Source: Inia geoffrensis
Taxonomy: Eukaryota; Chordata; Mammalia; Artiodactyla; Iniidae
Assembly: GCA_036417435.1 (NCBI GenBank)
Contig: CM070904.1
Coordinates: 46,879,908-46,943,907 of the forward strand
Length of the DNA: 64,000 bases
Direction: 5' to 3'
Positions 12,727 to 24,644 of this stretch are shown here, piece after piece. The notes beneath the pieces were generated by a model. It was not told the DNA's origin. It saw only the letters and a program-made list of their open reading frames with translations, and made no database searches. The position numbers were made by a program, and so were the translations under genes. The stretch's first letter is position 1. Each line of letters begins with the position of its first letter.

Positions 12727-12936
12727 GGGCTTCCCTGGTGGCGCAGTGGTAGAGAGCCCGCCTGCCGATGCAGGGGACACGGGTTCGTGCCCCGGTCCGG
12801 GAAGATCCCACATGCCGCACAGCGGCTAGGCCCGTGAGCCATGGCCGCGGAGCCTGCTCATCCGGAGCCTGTGCTCCGCAACGGGAGAGGCCACAACAGT
12901 GAGAGGCCCGCATCCCGCAAAAAAAAAAAAAAAAAA
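12727..12936 (+). mobile_element. CHR-2-type SINE (tRNA-derived)
   Basis: This is a full element from GGGCTTCCCTGGTGGCGCAG to a pure A tail of about 20. A perfect 14-base target duplication, AATATTGGAGCCTA, stands at 12713-12726 and 12937-12950. The intact duplication and long tail suggest a recent insertion. It lies 185 bases from an opposite-strand CHR SINE at 13122. Confidence 0.95.
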
Positions 12937-13121
12937 AATATTGGAGCCTATGTGTCTGGCCTAGAGTTTGACAGCATAAAAACACGCATTTCCTCTGGAT
13001 TTAATTCTTGACTGACATTTCATGCTACTCATTCTCTCAGTGTGATCTCAATGCCCCTAAAGCTTCAATGATTCCTTCAATGACTTTAAAGTTCCTGAAC
13101 GGGCATGACTCCTCAAGCTAC

Positions 13122-13427
13122 TTTTTTTTTTTTAAATAAATTTATTTATTTATTTATTTATTTTTGGCTGCGTTGGGCCTTCGTTTCTGTGCGAGGGCTT
13201 TCTCTAGTTGTGGCAAGCGGGAGCCACCCTTCATCGCAGTGCGCGGGCCTCTCACTGTCGCAGCCTCTCTTGCCGTGGAGCACAGGCTCCAGACACGCGG
13301 GCATAGTAGTTGTGGCTCACGGGCCCAGCTGCTCTGCGGCATTTGGGATCTTCTCGGACCAGGCCTCGGACCCATGTCGCCTGCATTGGCAGGCAGACTC
13401 AACCACTGCGCCACCAGGGAAGCCCCC
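13122..13427 (-). mobile_element. CHR-2-type SINE, longer form
   Basis: It reads on the minus strand: poly-T, (ATTT)n, then GGCTGCGTTGGGCCTTCGTTT, and ends with CCACCAGGGAAGCCCC, the reversed SINE head. This longer form keeps the GAAGACC...CAACGAAG-like 3' domain missing from the short copies. The short duplication AAGCTAC flanks it (13115-13121, 13430-13436). Confidence 0.92.
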
Positions 13428-13479
13428 TAAAGCTACCTTTTTATACTCAGACCTGAGGTCCAGGAACAACCCTTTTTGA

Positions 13480-14715
13480 GTTTTTCCCTGGCATTCCAAA
13501 TTCAGCTTTCTTAAACTGAACTTATAACTTTCCTCAACAAACCTGCTACTCCTCCTTTAGTCTTTAATTCAGTCAGTGGATTCATAACTATTTCCCCATT
13601 GCCCTAAAAAGAAATTCATTGGACATCTTAAATTCTTCTCTCTCATTATGTACAGCATCTTTCATCAGATCTAATGATCTGTACTTTTTTTACTATATCT
13701 TTTTTTTTTTTTCTAAGCATTGACTAATCCTCACATCCACGGTGGCACTGGTACTTTTGTTTTTAGTTAATTAATTAATTTTTGCTGTGTTGGGTCTTCG
13801 TTTCTGTGCGAGGGCGTTCTCTAGTTGTGGCAAGCGGGGGCCACTCTTCATCATGGTGCGCGGGCCTCTCACTGTCGTGGCCTCTCTTGTTGCGGAGCAC
13901 AGGCTCAGTAGTTGTGGCTCACGGGCCCAGTTGCTCCGCAGCATGTGGGATCTTCCCAGACCGGGGCTTGAACCCGTGTCCCCTGCATTAGCAGGCAGTT
14001 TCTCAACCACTGCGCCACCAGGGAAGCCCATACTATCTCTTGAAGCTGATTCTTCCTCTCACCTCCCATGGCCTTAATTGTGCTCCCATAATTTCTTTTG
14101 AGATAAACCCTCTAATTGATATCACTGCCTTTGTTCTTATTTCTTCCCAGGCCATTCTTCTCCATGCTGCCAAAATTATCCCTCTTAAATATAAATAGGA
14201 TTATATTATCCCTTCTGAGAGCCTTCCCATCAGGATAAACAAAATACCATACTAGTTATTACCATAAAAAGGAGAAGCATATGACCTCTGTCTACTCTCC
14301 AGCTTTATAACCTCATAAACGGCTTCCTATGCTCCAACTACATGAAGTTTTCCAAAGGCTGATATTCCTTCTGTGAACTGTTTTCTCTCCTTAAAGACCC
14401 TTTCCATACCCATTTACCTGCCAAATTCCGATTGATCCTCTTGGGCATAGCACCAGAGTCACCCTCAACAATGAATGTTCTCTGACTCATACCCTCAACC
14501 ACCTCTCTGTGGTCTCTTGAACATTAGTAGCCACCCCTCTCCACAGTGTTCCAGTAAGAGCTTTGCTTCCCCAACATAGCCTTTACTGCATGCGACCATA
14601 ACGGCTGGTTTCATAGCCCTTTCCCCACCTAGAATGTGAGTCCTGGAGTCTAGAGACGGTCTGGTTCATCCCTGCCTCCTCACTGCTCAGCACACTAGAG
14701 CTGACATATGTAGGG
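13480..14715 (+). mobile_element. L2 LINE, long fragment split by a SINE
   Basis: The L2 3' region is recognisable in order: CCAGGCCATTCTTCTCCATGC near 14150, TGCCAAATTCCGATTGATCCT near 14420, and AGAATGTGAGTCCTGGAGTC before 14660. It then reaches the CACTGCTCAGCACACTAGAGC tail. The part before 13700 is more diverged. The element at 13701-14030 is a later insertion into it. Confidence 0.7.
13701..14030 (-). mobile_element. CHR-2-type SINE with extra 3' sequence before its tail
   Basis: It is read on the minus strand from the head (GGGCTTCCC complement at 14021-14029) to an (ATTA)n stretch near 13765. About 43 bases of unrelated sequence (13713-13757) and a poly-T tail (13701-13712) follow. 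The flanks TACTATATCT (13691-13700) and TACTATCTCT (14031-14040) look like a target duplication with one mismatch. The extra segment therefore appears to have been carried in with the SINE. Confidence 0.85.
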
Positions 14716-14825
14716 GTTCCAGTCAAGATGGACGATTAAATGGATGAATAGATGGATATTATCCAAGATTTCTTTTCATTCATCCACCCATGCATCCATC
14801 CTTAGAGAATCAAATTCTATGCTGA

Positions 14826-15087
14826 GTGGCTGCTTCCCACCAGCTATCTATTTTACATTCGGTAGTGTATATATGTCCATGCCACTCTCTCACTTCATCC
14901 CAGGGATATCAGCTCGGTGCTTTGTGACCACCTAGAAGGGGTGGGATAGGGAGGGTGGGAGGGAGGGAGACGCAAGAGGGAGGGGATATGGGGATGTATG
15001 TATACATATAGCTGATTCACTTTGTTATACAGCAGAAACTAACACACCATTGTAAAGCAATTATACTCCAATAAAAATGTTAAAAAA
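14826..15087 (+). mobile_element. Young L1, 5' truncated and 5' inverted
   Basis: The 3' part (about 14903-15087) is L1 3' untranslated sequence on the + strand, from CAGCTCGGTGCTTTGTGACC to TACTCCAATAAAAATG and an A tail. The 5' part (14826 to about 14902) is the neighbouring L1 segment on the opposite strand; it reads GGCTGCTTCCCACCAGCTATC, the reverse complement of bases seen uninverted at 41580-41640. The flanking duplication is AAATTCTATGCTGA (14812-14825) and AAATTCTGTGCTGA (15088-15101). Confidence 0.88.
14938..14967 (+). other. G-quadruplex motif in L1 3' end
   Basis: Runs of three or more G occur at 14938, 14943, 14949, 14953, 14957, 14961 and 14965 with short loops. This G-rich polypurine stretch is a known feature of mammalian L1 3' untranslated regions. 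Confidence 0.75.
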
Positions 15088-15109
15088 AAATTCTGTGCTG
15101 AAGATTCAT

Positions 15110-15560
15110 TGAACTGCTAGAAGAGATAGTGATTAACTGTCTCTTAAAACACAATGTAAAGTTACGTTATCTGGAAAGGTAAAGAAGCTGCCTTAAAACA
15201 GTTGTTTCGTTTTGTTTGGCGTTTGCATCATGGTATGATATGTGTATATATATATATCCACCTCAGTCTATATCTATGTTTATATCTATATGACATACCA
15301 TATTAGCAATAGTCTCTAATAGGATAAGACAGAACAAAAATAGAGCAGTGACCCTGGTGTTCAGGACAGGTTTCAGACAAAACTGACTTGCTTATCCTTA
15401 AGAGGCAGAAACCAGTCTCTCAACAAACAGTGTTAAGTTGCTTCATAAACCTGAGAGATTCAACTAACTAAAGAGAAATTTAATGCTTTTGAGACCTACC
15501 AGTGTCATAAGAGTAGAACTATCATGTTCCTGGTTCAAAAAATTATGTTTTTTATATATA
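15110..15560. other. Intron without recognisable elements
   Basis: It contains a short (TA)n run at 15243-15258 and otherwise nothing recognisable. Confidence 0.5.
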
Positions 15561-15569
15561 AACCTCCAG

Positions 15570-15960
15570 GCATTGTGCCGACTTCCCCATAAGTTTGTGT
15601 ATAATTTTTCCCATTATCACCCCCTAGGTCTCTTTCACCATCACCACTTTCCAGGCATCTACCATCCGCTGAATAGCCATGTTTCTGATTATCTTTTCCC
15701 AAATGTATTAGCTTGCATTATTTAAGGCTGAATCTCATTTTATTATTTCCTGCTCGTATTTCTAAACTCCTGAAGTCCATTTGTATGATTCTTTTGTCTT
15801 CACAGATGTCCACAATTCCTCCCAATTTAGTGTCATCAGCAAATTTAATTAATGCTCTGTTTACCTTTCCTTCTAATGAAACCAGTCCCTTGTTTCATTT
15901 CATCATACAAAGTAAAAATGTATTGGCAATAAAACAGTCTGAAGAAATGTTCCCTCACTC
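15570..15960 (+). repeat. Possible ancient CR1/L3-like repeat
   Basis: The phrase CCTCCCAATTTAGTGTCATCA, then GCAAATTTAATTAATGCTCTG, resembles a known very old mammal-wide LINE-related repeat. The family name is uncertain. Confidence 0.35.
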
Positions 15961-16111
15961 TAGGAGGGGAAGTTAAAGATACAGCAAAGAACCATGTGGT
16001 GAGGAGTGGACAGGGCAGCAGGGCGGTGAGCTAGTTTGCTGTTGCCCTAAAGCAAAACCTTCACAGCAACTGCACTTTGGCAGATTGCCTGGGTTGGTGC
16101 TGGGTGGGCAG

Positions 16112-16135
16112 GGTGTGTGTGTGTGTGCGTGCACA
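16112..16135. repeat. (GT)n microsatellite
   Basis: About eight GT units run into GTGCACACGAGCGCGTG, giving an alternating purine-pyrimidine tract that could adopt Z-DNA. Confidence 0.75.
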
Positions 16136-16674
16136 CGAGCGCGTGTTCTGGAATGTAGCTCTCTTTCCCCAACTGAGGACTTTTTATGAAAGATATTTAT
16201 TGATATCTGAAAAGCACGTTTAAAAGTATAAATACAAATATAAATGTGAGCTAGTAACATTTACTCCATAGTGTAGCCACAAACCTAGATGTGAATATAT
16301 GCATCTGGGTATATACAGGCTCACAATTATTTTCAGCGGGCTTTTTCTAACATTCACCACTGTCGAAGTTTTTATCTTAGTCCTTAACTTGACAAAAGCT
16401 TTAAACCCAAATTACCCATTGGGTTTAAATCAAATCCCTTATAACTAGTAGACTTATAAAATAAGGTCAGAGAATTTTTTCGGTTGTATCCAACAGTAAA
16501 TGTCAGTAAAAATATTTTAACCTCTAGAATTAATAGGCTGAAAAATTGAACTTGATCGGAGAAAGAAGCCTTACTTGTTAACTTTAAGGTAGGCAAGTTT
16601 ACACGCAAAGAATTACACCATTAGTCTTTGAAGTTGTGGTCATACAGATATGGTATGATTTATGTAAGGAAAGC

Positions 16675-16765
16675 AAAGGTGACATTTATTAAGCACCCAC
16701 TATGTGCGACACATAATGCTAGTGCTCTCCAACATGAGTCAATACTATACATTTAAAGCTTATGT
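16675..16765 (-). mobile_element. MIR SINE fragment
   Basis: ACATTTATTAAGCACCCACTA and TGTGCGACACATAATGCTAG match the reversed 3' end of MIR. Confidence 0.55.
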
Positions 16766-16769
16766 TATT

Positions 16770-18300
16770 TACTACCTGATACTCCAAATTGTATTCCTAA
16801 TTCCAGTAAATCTCTTAAACATTTGCCATGTTGTATATGAAAAGTCAGTCTTCAGAATGTGGGTGAATTAGTTTAAATCCATTGACTCCACAGGAAAAAA
16901 ATCTTTCAAATTTATGCTTTGATTAGGACAGACAGATGGTAGACCAGCATCTCTATTGTTATATACAGAAGATAATGCATGTTTGCAATGTTGAAATTAA
17001 GGCTGATACATACTTTACATATAGCGCAAGGTCACCAAAGATGTCATCACCGAGGCATGGTGTTAACAAAATAGTGACTGGGAATATGGTTAAGCAGTTA
17101 CAGCCTTGTATTGTTTTTGCAGTGAGAAAAATCTGATGCATGATGCATTCTTATGAGAGAATTTTCTCAGATGCCAAGACTTTACAGGCATAACTTCCAT
17201 AAGCTTTAATGGGAGTTTCCTGCCAGCACCTGTTATGGTGCAGAGTTCTTACTTTTCACACACAATCCAAGACTGGCTTGGAATACTGACTTGGAAAAAC
17301 TAATATAGTGAAACCTTCTTGTAATGTTTCCTCACATATAATGTTCATCATTTAATCCTTGGTCTGATATATGTATGAGCATGTTTTCCATACAAATTCT
17401 TTTCCCACAAGAAAGACTTCTTTTCACAAGCTGTTTATGAATACGAGCAGGTAAAACAATTATTCTTAGCAGGTAAACTAAGGGAAAAGTTATTAAGCTA
17501 GAAATTGAATTAATGGTAGAAAGTAACTCTTCTTAACTGAAAATAGTTCTAGAACTAGATTGTAGATTCCTGAGGAACCAACAGAAACAGAGTATACCAC
17601 GTGCAAAAAGCAATACCAGTGGCTCTAAAAGATCACATGTTAAAATAATATAGTTTGGTAATATTTTCTCATATGTTTAAAGACTAAAGTGTAGGGACTT
17701 TTAATATTTAAAGGGATATTGCATATTTAATCCCATGGATAAATTAGCGGGATAGTTTTGTGTAGAGGAGAAAGAGTTTAAAGAATTCTTAAATTTCCAT
17801 ATTTTGAAATTAACTGCCACAAATTCCCATTACCAAAACTAAAACAAAAATAAACAAAAAAGTTATAGCACTTCTGTTTAACTAAAATTGTTGCAGATTG
17901 CACAGAAATACTATTCTATGAACAACCTCTCTTTTGAAGGTATTTGAAATCTCTTCTTATTTACTATTTCTAACACATCTAGCATATAAGAGGGAAAACA
18001 GACCTTCATACTCAAAGTCCTGAATCATTTATTGTCATTTTCTTGTTTGACAGCATGCTGGGCGGGGGAAATGCTTTTCACTTGTCAAACATTGTCAAAT
18101 ATTAAATTTTTAGCTCATATTTATAGCAAGATTTTATAATTAATACTGGTAGGTAACAGAGTTAAAGTTGAAAGGAGTCTGAAACCCTGAAACCTTAAGA
18201 AGACAATTACAAGCCTGTTAGCGAAATTTCTTATGGGGCAAAACATGAGTTCTGAACAAAGATAACTCCAGGATGATGATGATGTATTTTGGGTACTCAT
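16770..18300. other. Intron without recognisable elements
   Basis: This is AT-rich sequence, and I see no exon, RNA gene or datable repeat. Confidence 0.5.
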
Positions 18301-18318
18301 TTACCCCCTTCTTTCTTT

Positions 18319-18524
18319 TTTTTTTTTTTTCTGTGGTAAGTGGGCCTCTCACTGTTGTGGCCTCTCCCGTTGCGGAGCACAGGCTCCGGACGCGCAGGCT
18401 CAACGGCCATGGCTCACGGGCCCAGCTGCTCCGTGGCATGTGGGATCTTCCCAGACCGAGGCACGAACCCGTGTCCCCTGCATTGGCAGGCTGACTCTCA
18501 ACCACTGCGTCACCAGGGAAGCCC
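18319..18524 (-). mobile_element. CHR-2-type SINE
   Basis: This is a full short-form SINE on the minus strand with a poly-T tail at 18319. It runs to CACCAGGGAAGCCC. The target duplication is ACCCCCTTCTTTCTTT (18303-18318) and ACCCCCTTCCTTCTTT (18525-18540). Confidence 0.93.
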
Positions 18525-19399
18525 ACCCCCTTCCTTCTTTTTCTTTGCTGGATGGCTGCATTACTCCATACTGCTCCCTTCAGCACTGTGTCTGACCTCT
18601 AGTACCCTTCTCCTGGCCAACCAACCTGCCTCAAGAATATCATTTATACTTCAGCCTGAAGTTCAGACATCCTTATGACTGAATATTACCTTGAGTACAG
18701 TTGTTCTAAAAGGCATCAGTAAACTGGCATCAAATGGCTTTGTCTCTTATTAGAGTATATTCAAGCACCAGAGAAGGGGTTTTGTTTTGTTTGACAAGGC
18801 AAAGAAGGGAAAAGGGAATCATATTGACACCTCTAAGAGCAGGCTATGTTCCCAAGCTTAGTACCTTCCTCCTCTCTAGGGCTTTTGCTTGTAGTACACT
18901 TTGCTCTAAACTTTGGCAAAATAAGGTCATTATTTTGTTTTTATATTCTAACCAATGGGTTGGTAGAAATGCATTTGTTTCAGTTTATAGTAGTCTTTGT
19001 TAAGGTTTGTTTGAAAACTTGAGAGTCGGTTGGGAATCTAGGACCTCATGAGTCTGCCATTGTTCAGTGCCATGTGATCTCCAGTTGAGGCTGAAGAATT
19101 TTAGGCTAAGTTACTGAGAGACTTAAGGACACGAGAGAGGAGAGGTGTCTGACGGAGCTAGTCATCTATACACAGACAGCTCCATATGCAACGCAGGTGC
19201 AGAAGAATGATGCAGTGAGAGAAGAATGATGCCAGACTGTGTTTTCTGTAGGCCCTACCCAGAGGAGACAGGCTTGTGTACGTCATTATTCCAAGGAGAT
19301 ACAGAGGTCTCATAATTCCAAGGAAGAACAATGTGTCTCTTAACAACATTTCAATCTGTAGAGCAAAGCCCTATATGGATTTATATAAGCTCAGTTTTT

Positions 19400-19623
19400 C
19401 TTTTTTTTTTTTTTTTTCTTTTCTTTTTTTGCGGTAGGCGGGCCTCTCACTGCCGTGGCCTCTCCCGTTGCGGAGCACAGGCTCTGGATGCGCAGGCTCA
19501 GCGGCCACGGCTCACGGGCCCAGCCGCTCCACGGCATGCGGGATCCTCCCGGACCGGGGCACGAACCTGTGTCCCCTGCATCGACAGGCGAACTCTCAAC
19601 CATTGCACCACCAGGGAAGCCCC
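19400..19623 (-). mobile_element. CHR-2-type SINE
   Basis: This is a full short-form SINE on the minus strand, with a long T-rich tail. The perfect target duplication TAAGCTCAGTTTTT stands at 19386-19399 and 19624-19637. Confidence 0.95.
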
Positions 19624-19639
19624 TAAGCTCAGTTTTTGA

Positions 19640-21715
19640 ACTTCGGTTTAGAGCATTACACTCACCTAAAAGAAAAAGCATGGTATAAGTTGTCCCAGAA
19701 GAAAGATCATTTATTACACTTCCCATATATTGGAAAATTATCATGATAATTAAAATCATATTTAAGAATAAATTGTATTTAGTCAAACTGAAAAACGTGC
19801 CTCTCCTCCCCCAAATCTTTAAATACAGTAAGAACACTCCATTTTCCTATGTCCAGTGTATCTGAGAATATAAGGGTGAGCATTTGGATAATAGCAACTA
19901 CCCATTTGCATTAGCTTGAACCCAACATGGTACATCCACTTCCTTTTCTTTTCTTCTCCCATTATTTATTATACTTGACACTTATCCTTCATCTCTTCCT
20001 ATTCCACATCCTCCACAAGTGAACTCTTGCTGTATTTGCCTTCCTTTTAGCTAAAGTCTGCTCTCAAGACAAGATCTAATAGATTGATCCACACTAAAGT
20101 GTACATAATTAGTGAAGTTTTATGTGAAATCCCTCCATGGGATTTAAAGACAAAGGAATAAAACTCTAATTACAGAATTTTGAACATAAGCAATACTATG
20201 TAAAAGAAATATTTTAAGATGAAATTATCTTCCCAAAACTTCTAAAAAAATATTGTAAATATAGCCCCTATAATTAATGTTAGGGCTAACCTTGGGGACC
20301 AATGAAATAAAATCTAGGTCATCAAATTGATAGTCTTTTATTTCTGTCTACTGTAGCCCTGGAAGTCAGCTATAGTAACTGATGATGGATTTTCTAATAT
20401 TATTTTCAAAATTCAAGATTGGCCAGACCTTGATGGAATTAGGAAAATTAAGATACTCTTTATTTAAATTTAAGACAATGGAAAACATGAAATGCATTTG
20501 TAACTTGGTTTCTTACCACTTCGAAAAATCACACATGTGGAAGAGACACTCAGTAAATAGTGTGTTAATGAACATCAACATATGTAACACATCTTTGCTT
20601 AATATACCTTCTTTCCATGACAACAGGTCAGAAAGAAGTGATAGATGCTAAATATCTAATGATAGATGTTAAATATGTGTGTGTATGTATACACACACAA
20701 ATATTTCAGTAAGACTTTTGATGTAGACCCAAGTGACAAAATCATTCAGAAGCAAGAAATCTGGTTTGTATTACACTAGTGCTAATGAGTTTAAAAAGAG
20801 AACAATTGGTACTGGAATGCCTTTTTTTAAGGCAACAAGTAATGTTTTGAGCAACTAGAGTCTGTGCAATTGTTTGCTAGATAGTTAACAGTCCTCAAGT
20901 AGTCAAAAATGAAGCTGAGCAGATAAGTCTCTCTTACACCACTAAAAGAAGTCTTCCCTTGATCTTTCTGCTTGTAATACGATAATAGAAATTTAAAAAG
21001 CCAACCTCAGTGATAGCTCTGAGCATTTATCTATATATTCCATTTTGTAGAAGTCTTAAAATCAATAGTTTAAATTGTCTGGGTATACTTAGAGCTTCTA
21101 ATTAGGGGAAATGATTGTCTCTTTATCTCTCTTCCAGTAACTTATATTTATATCTCCAAACCTGGGTGTGATTTGTCCAGTAATTTGTGAAATACTTAAA
21201 TTTTGAGATTTTTACTGTGTCACCTAAAGATCTGGAATCTGATATCATGGGTCTTAAAGCATCTTTCAGCTAAATTAGAGGTATAAAATAGAACATTCAA
21301 GGACATGGTAGATTTAGGATAATCTCCCAACCTTTTTCAAATGAGCCCTTCGGAACACACACCCATATCATAAGAAAGAAATGTAATCTATGACATAATA
21401 CGTTGGTAATAAAATAAATATCATAATTATCATTTGTTCGCAAAAGTTTCATATATATTATATGCCTACATATTTTACATGAAACATCTATATATACACA
21501 TATGAAACTTAACAGTTTTAGGATGTAATGTGAAATTGAATATAAACCATGATGGTGTTTCCTTCTAAAGTTGACTACAGAGCTTATATACCAACCTGAG
21601 TGTATTGCTTGGATGTGTCGTATATGTAAAAGTATTAGAGATTACAGGTGCCATTGTCACTGATACATGACTAATGCATGTCACTAATGCATTGTTGCTT
21701 CAGAATATGCTGGTG
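19640..21715. other. Intron without recognisable elements
   Basis: It contains a small near-palindrome GTGTGTGTATGTATACACAC near 20677. No other element or exon can be supported. Confidence 0.5.
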
Positions 21716-21719
21716 CTAT

Positions 21720-21840
21720 GGCTCCATTACATCTGGACTGTGTACTCTTTGTTCTTTGCTGTATTGCAAGAGCCTAGCACACTTTTGCTACATAGTAAGT
21801 GCTTAATCAATATTCGTTAAATTGCATAGACAGTTGGAGT
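21720..21840 (+). mobile_element. L2 LINE 3' end
   Basis: GAGCCTAGCACACTTTTGCTA and CATAGTAAGTGCTTAATCAA form a diverged L2 tail. Confidence 0.65.
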
Positions 21841-21849
21841 TTACCAGCT

Positions 21850-24595
21850 CAAGGTCTTTCCATCTAGAATGTATTGAAATTTTTCTGTCCTTCCATTTAA
21901 CCACAATCTAGCACAGGTCCATCTGCCAAATAGGGAGGATTATGCACTAGCCCTATGTTTCTGTTTAGCAGAAGTATTAACAATACCTACTCAGTAGTTT
22001 ATCCTGTATTCTCAAAAAGAAAACAATAATCATATGTTTCTTGAGAAAAGGAAGTTCAGTCTTTTTAGTCTCATCCATTGTCACGGTTAGAAGCATATTC
22101 TTTGACTAGGAAAGAGTGTAATGACACAGAATTTCTCAGAAGTTTGAGAGAGCATTAAGAAGTTGAGAAGGACCATCTTGTCTGTGATCTAAACAGGACT
22201 TGTGTGTTTTGATAGGATTAAACAGGTTTGTAGACTGTTCTGCCTTTGTGGATGGAATTCAGCTTCCCTGACCCACTCTAGAAGCAGCAGCCAGAATGGG
22301 CTCTCTCTCTCACCTGAATGCTTAGCAGAGCCAAGCCATCAAAACTCTCCAGGAAGTGGCTAGCCAAAGGGTCTGAATTAGAGGCACCTCCCCAAGGAAG
22401 ATCAAAAGTTATGCTCCACCAACACAGAGACACTGAGAAATGGTTGAATGTGTTCTAAATTAAACTGCCCTGGTGGTGAGCAGAGATCTGCCAAAATCTT
22501 TCAATTAATCACTTTTACCTCAGGGCAGAGTTAGGCCTAAGAGTATTTCAATAGGTTTTTATTGGAACAGAGTTATTTCAGATATTAAACTATGTTGCAC
22601 AAAGTAAAAATAATGTTATTTTTAAGTTGCTACTCTTGTTAAATAAAAGTTGGCAAGCATTCTTAGGGTCTGTATTGTGTCTGTGTATTTGTATGTGTGT
22701 GGCTTTTTCCTGTGCCATAAGCCTCATTGATTTATACAAGTGAACAGCAATGAATTAGGTGGTAAATATATTCAGATAATCATTTTCATTAATAATATGT
22801 TGCACATAATAGAAGAAAAGTTTTAAGTATATAATTCTTTGCAACACAATTGAGATATTTTTTTCCTACGTCTTCAGCAATAAGTTAATTAGAATCACCT
22901 GCATTTCCTTGGATGGACACCAAATGGATTGCAAACAAAAACAGATTAAAATAGCTGCTGGAGCTCATGGCATACAGATGACAAAATTCACAAAAAGGAC
23001 AACAAGGCACTGAAAATGTTCACCTTTCAAACAATTTTAGAGGAAATTTAGCTCTTGCAACCTCTCTGTAAAAGCTGCTTGTAAGTGTTTTGCTGAAAGG
23101 CTAGAATGGCTTTGTTTCTGATCCCTTGATGAGTGAGAGAAATGTTTAAGAAAGATCACTTTACAGAGAGATTCAGGCTGAAATGTGATGACTGTGATTC
23201 AAGCCAAGCCAAAAATTACAGTTCAGAATGAAAGGGGAGGGGACGTGGTTTGGGAATCCATTTTCCCACATTCCTGAATCTCAATCATCCCAGCCAATGT
23301 TTTAAAAAAAAGTCCAATGGAAAACAATGAGGTCACTTTGTTTAGATGTTTAAAAAAATAGAGGTGGAGGGATTGAAAAGAATGAGAGTAAATTTATAAA
23401 CTTTAGATCAATATCGATTTCAAGTATGATGGGATCAAAGTCTAGACTTCATATAACTATAATGACTTCATCACACAAGGGGCAATTTTTAAGTGTTTTC
23501 TTCTTGTTTGTGTTGGTAAGCCTTTTATTGCATATCTTTAACTTATGAGAGAGTTTGTTGCTAGAATTTTAAAAAGAAAGTATACATGGGCATAGTCTAC
23601 AGATTACTCTTCCCTAGGCCTCAAGCTTTCCTTAGGAATGGCATCGTCGGGCAACTAGTTTTCTATCCATAAACCTGCTGTGGCCATCCGCTCCTGTCGA
23701 CCTCAGGTTATGCTGGCATGTTTACTTGCAAACTACCAGATGATAATGGCTGACCAAATTAGACTGTTTATTCATATGACTCCTATTTATTTTAGAGAAA
23801 CACTGAGCAAGTCACAATACCAAAAGAATGACTTATTTACATCAGCATGATCACAGCATAACATAACAATAGAAATCAAACCTACAAGAAACTCAGAGAA
23901 CGATAGGAGATGAACTAAATACAACCTCCAACTTCAATATCTTCCAGACACATGAGATTTTCCTTCAAGACAAGTGCTCTCACTTAATGATACTTAGAAT
24001 CATTCACCAATATTTGTCTTCAAGACTAACATTTAAAAGAAAGAAACATGTAAGAGAATTTATTAAAGACTATTTCTAGGTACTTTGTTTTCCACTCTCC
24101 AGAAATCATTTCAGGTGGTTATCTTTAGTCTTATCAAATCAAAGAGATTAGGATTCCTAGTCAAATTTCACAAGCACACTCAAGCTCTCTCTGAGGTTCT
24201 TCTTACTTTGAGTTTATTTCCAATATTATTCAAGTCTTATGATTGGTATAATTCTGTAAATTATGTTTATTTCTACCATCCTTCAGGCTCATACTCATAG
24301 GCCTCAAATTCTCAGCTAAGTTTAAACAATTACTTTCTAGCAATGTAACTCTTTACAAGAATATTTAATAATAGTGAAAAGTAAGATAGCCAGCTCTTCC
24401 CCCCCATACACAATCCCTAAGTGCTAGTGTTGTAGACCTTTTCAAGGCATAAGTGGTACGATACAGCCCAGTAGAAATAGGATCAGTAACACCATTAAAA
24501 CTCAGGATATTTTGTCCTTTTCCTCTTCCAATTTTAAGTTTGTCTTCCCAGGCAGCTTAAGATGTTAGGACTACACAGAATAGTGAATATGACTT
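21850..24595. other. Intron without recognisable elements
   Basis: This is a 2.7 kb stretch of unique-looking sequence with no repeat signature that I can name. It is one of the longer repeat-poor parts of the window. Confidence 0.5.
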
Positions 24596-24599
24596 GATA

Positions 24600-24640
24600 A
24601 ATAGGTAGGTAGGTAGGTAGGTAGGTAGATAGATAGATAA
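24600..24640. repeat. (AGGT)n(AGAT)n compound microsatellite
   Basis: About six AGGT units are followed by three AGAT units. It is likely to vary in length between individuals. Confidence 0.88.
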
Positions 24641-24644
24641 AGAA

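Noticed and set aside
12671..12985. 104-codon minus-strand frame
   Set aside because: It lies across a SINE and its A tail (poly-Phe on the minus strand); it is a repeat artefact.
16938..17141. Overlapping frames on both strands
   Set aside because: They are short, without motif or splice signals, and most likely chance.
19391..19837. 148-codon minus-strand frame with a poly-Lys end
   Set aside because: Most of it is the SINE at 19400-19623 read in its sense orientation into the tail, with no start or domain evidence.
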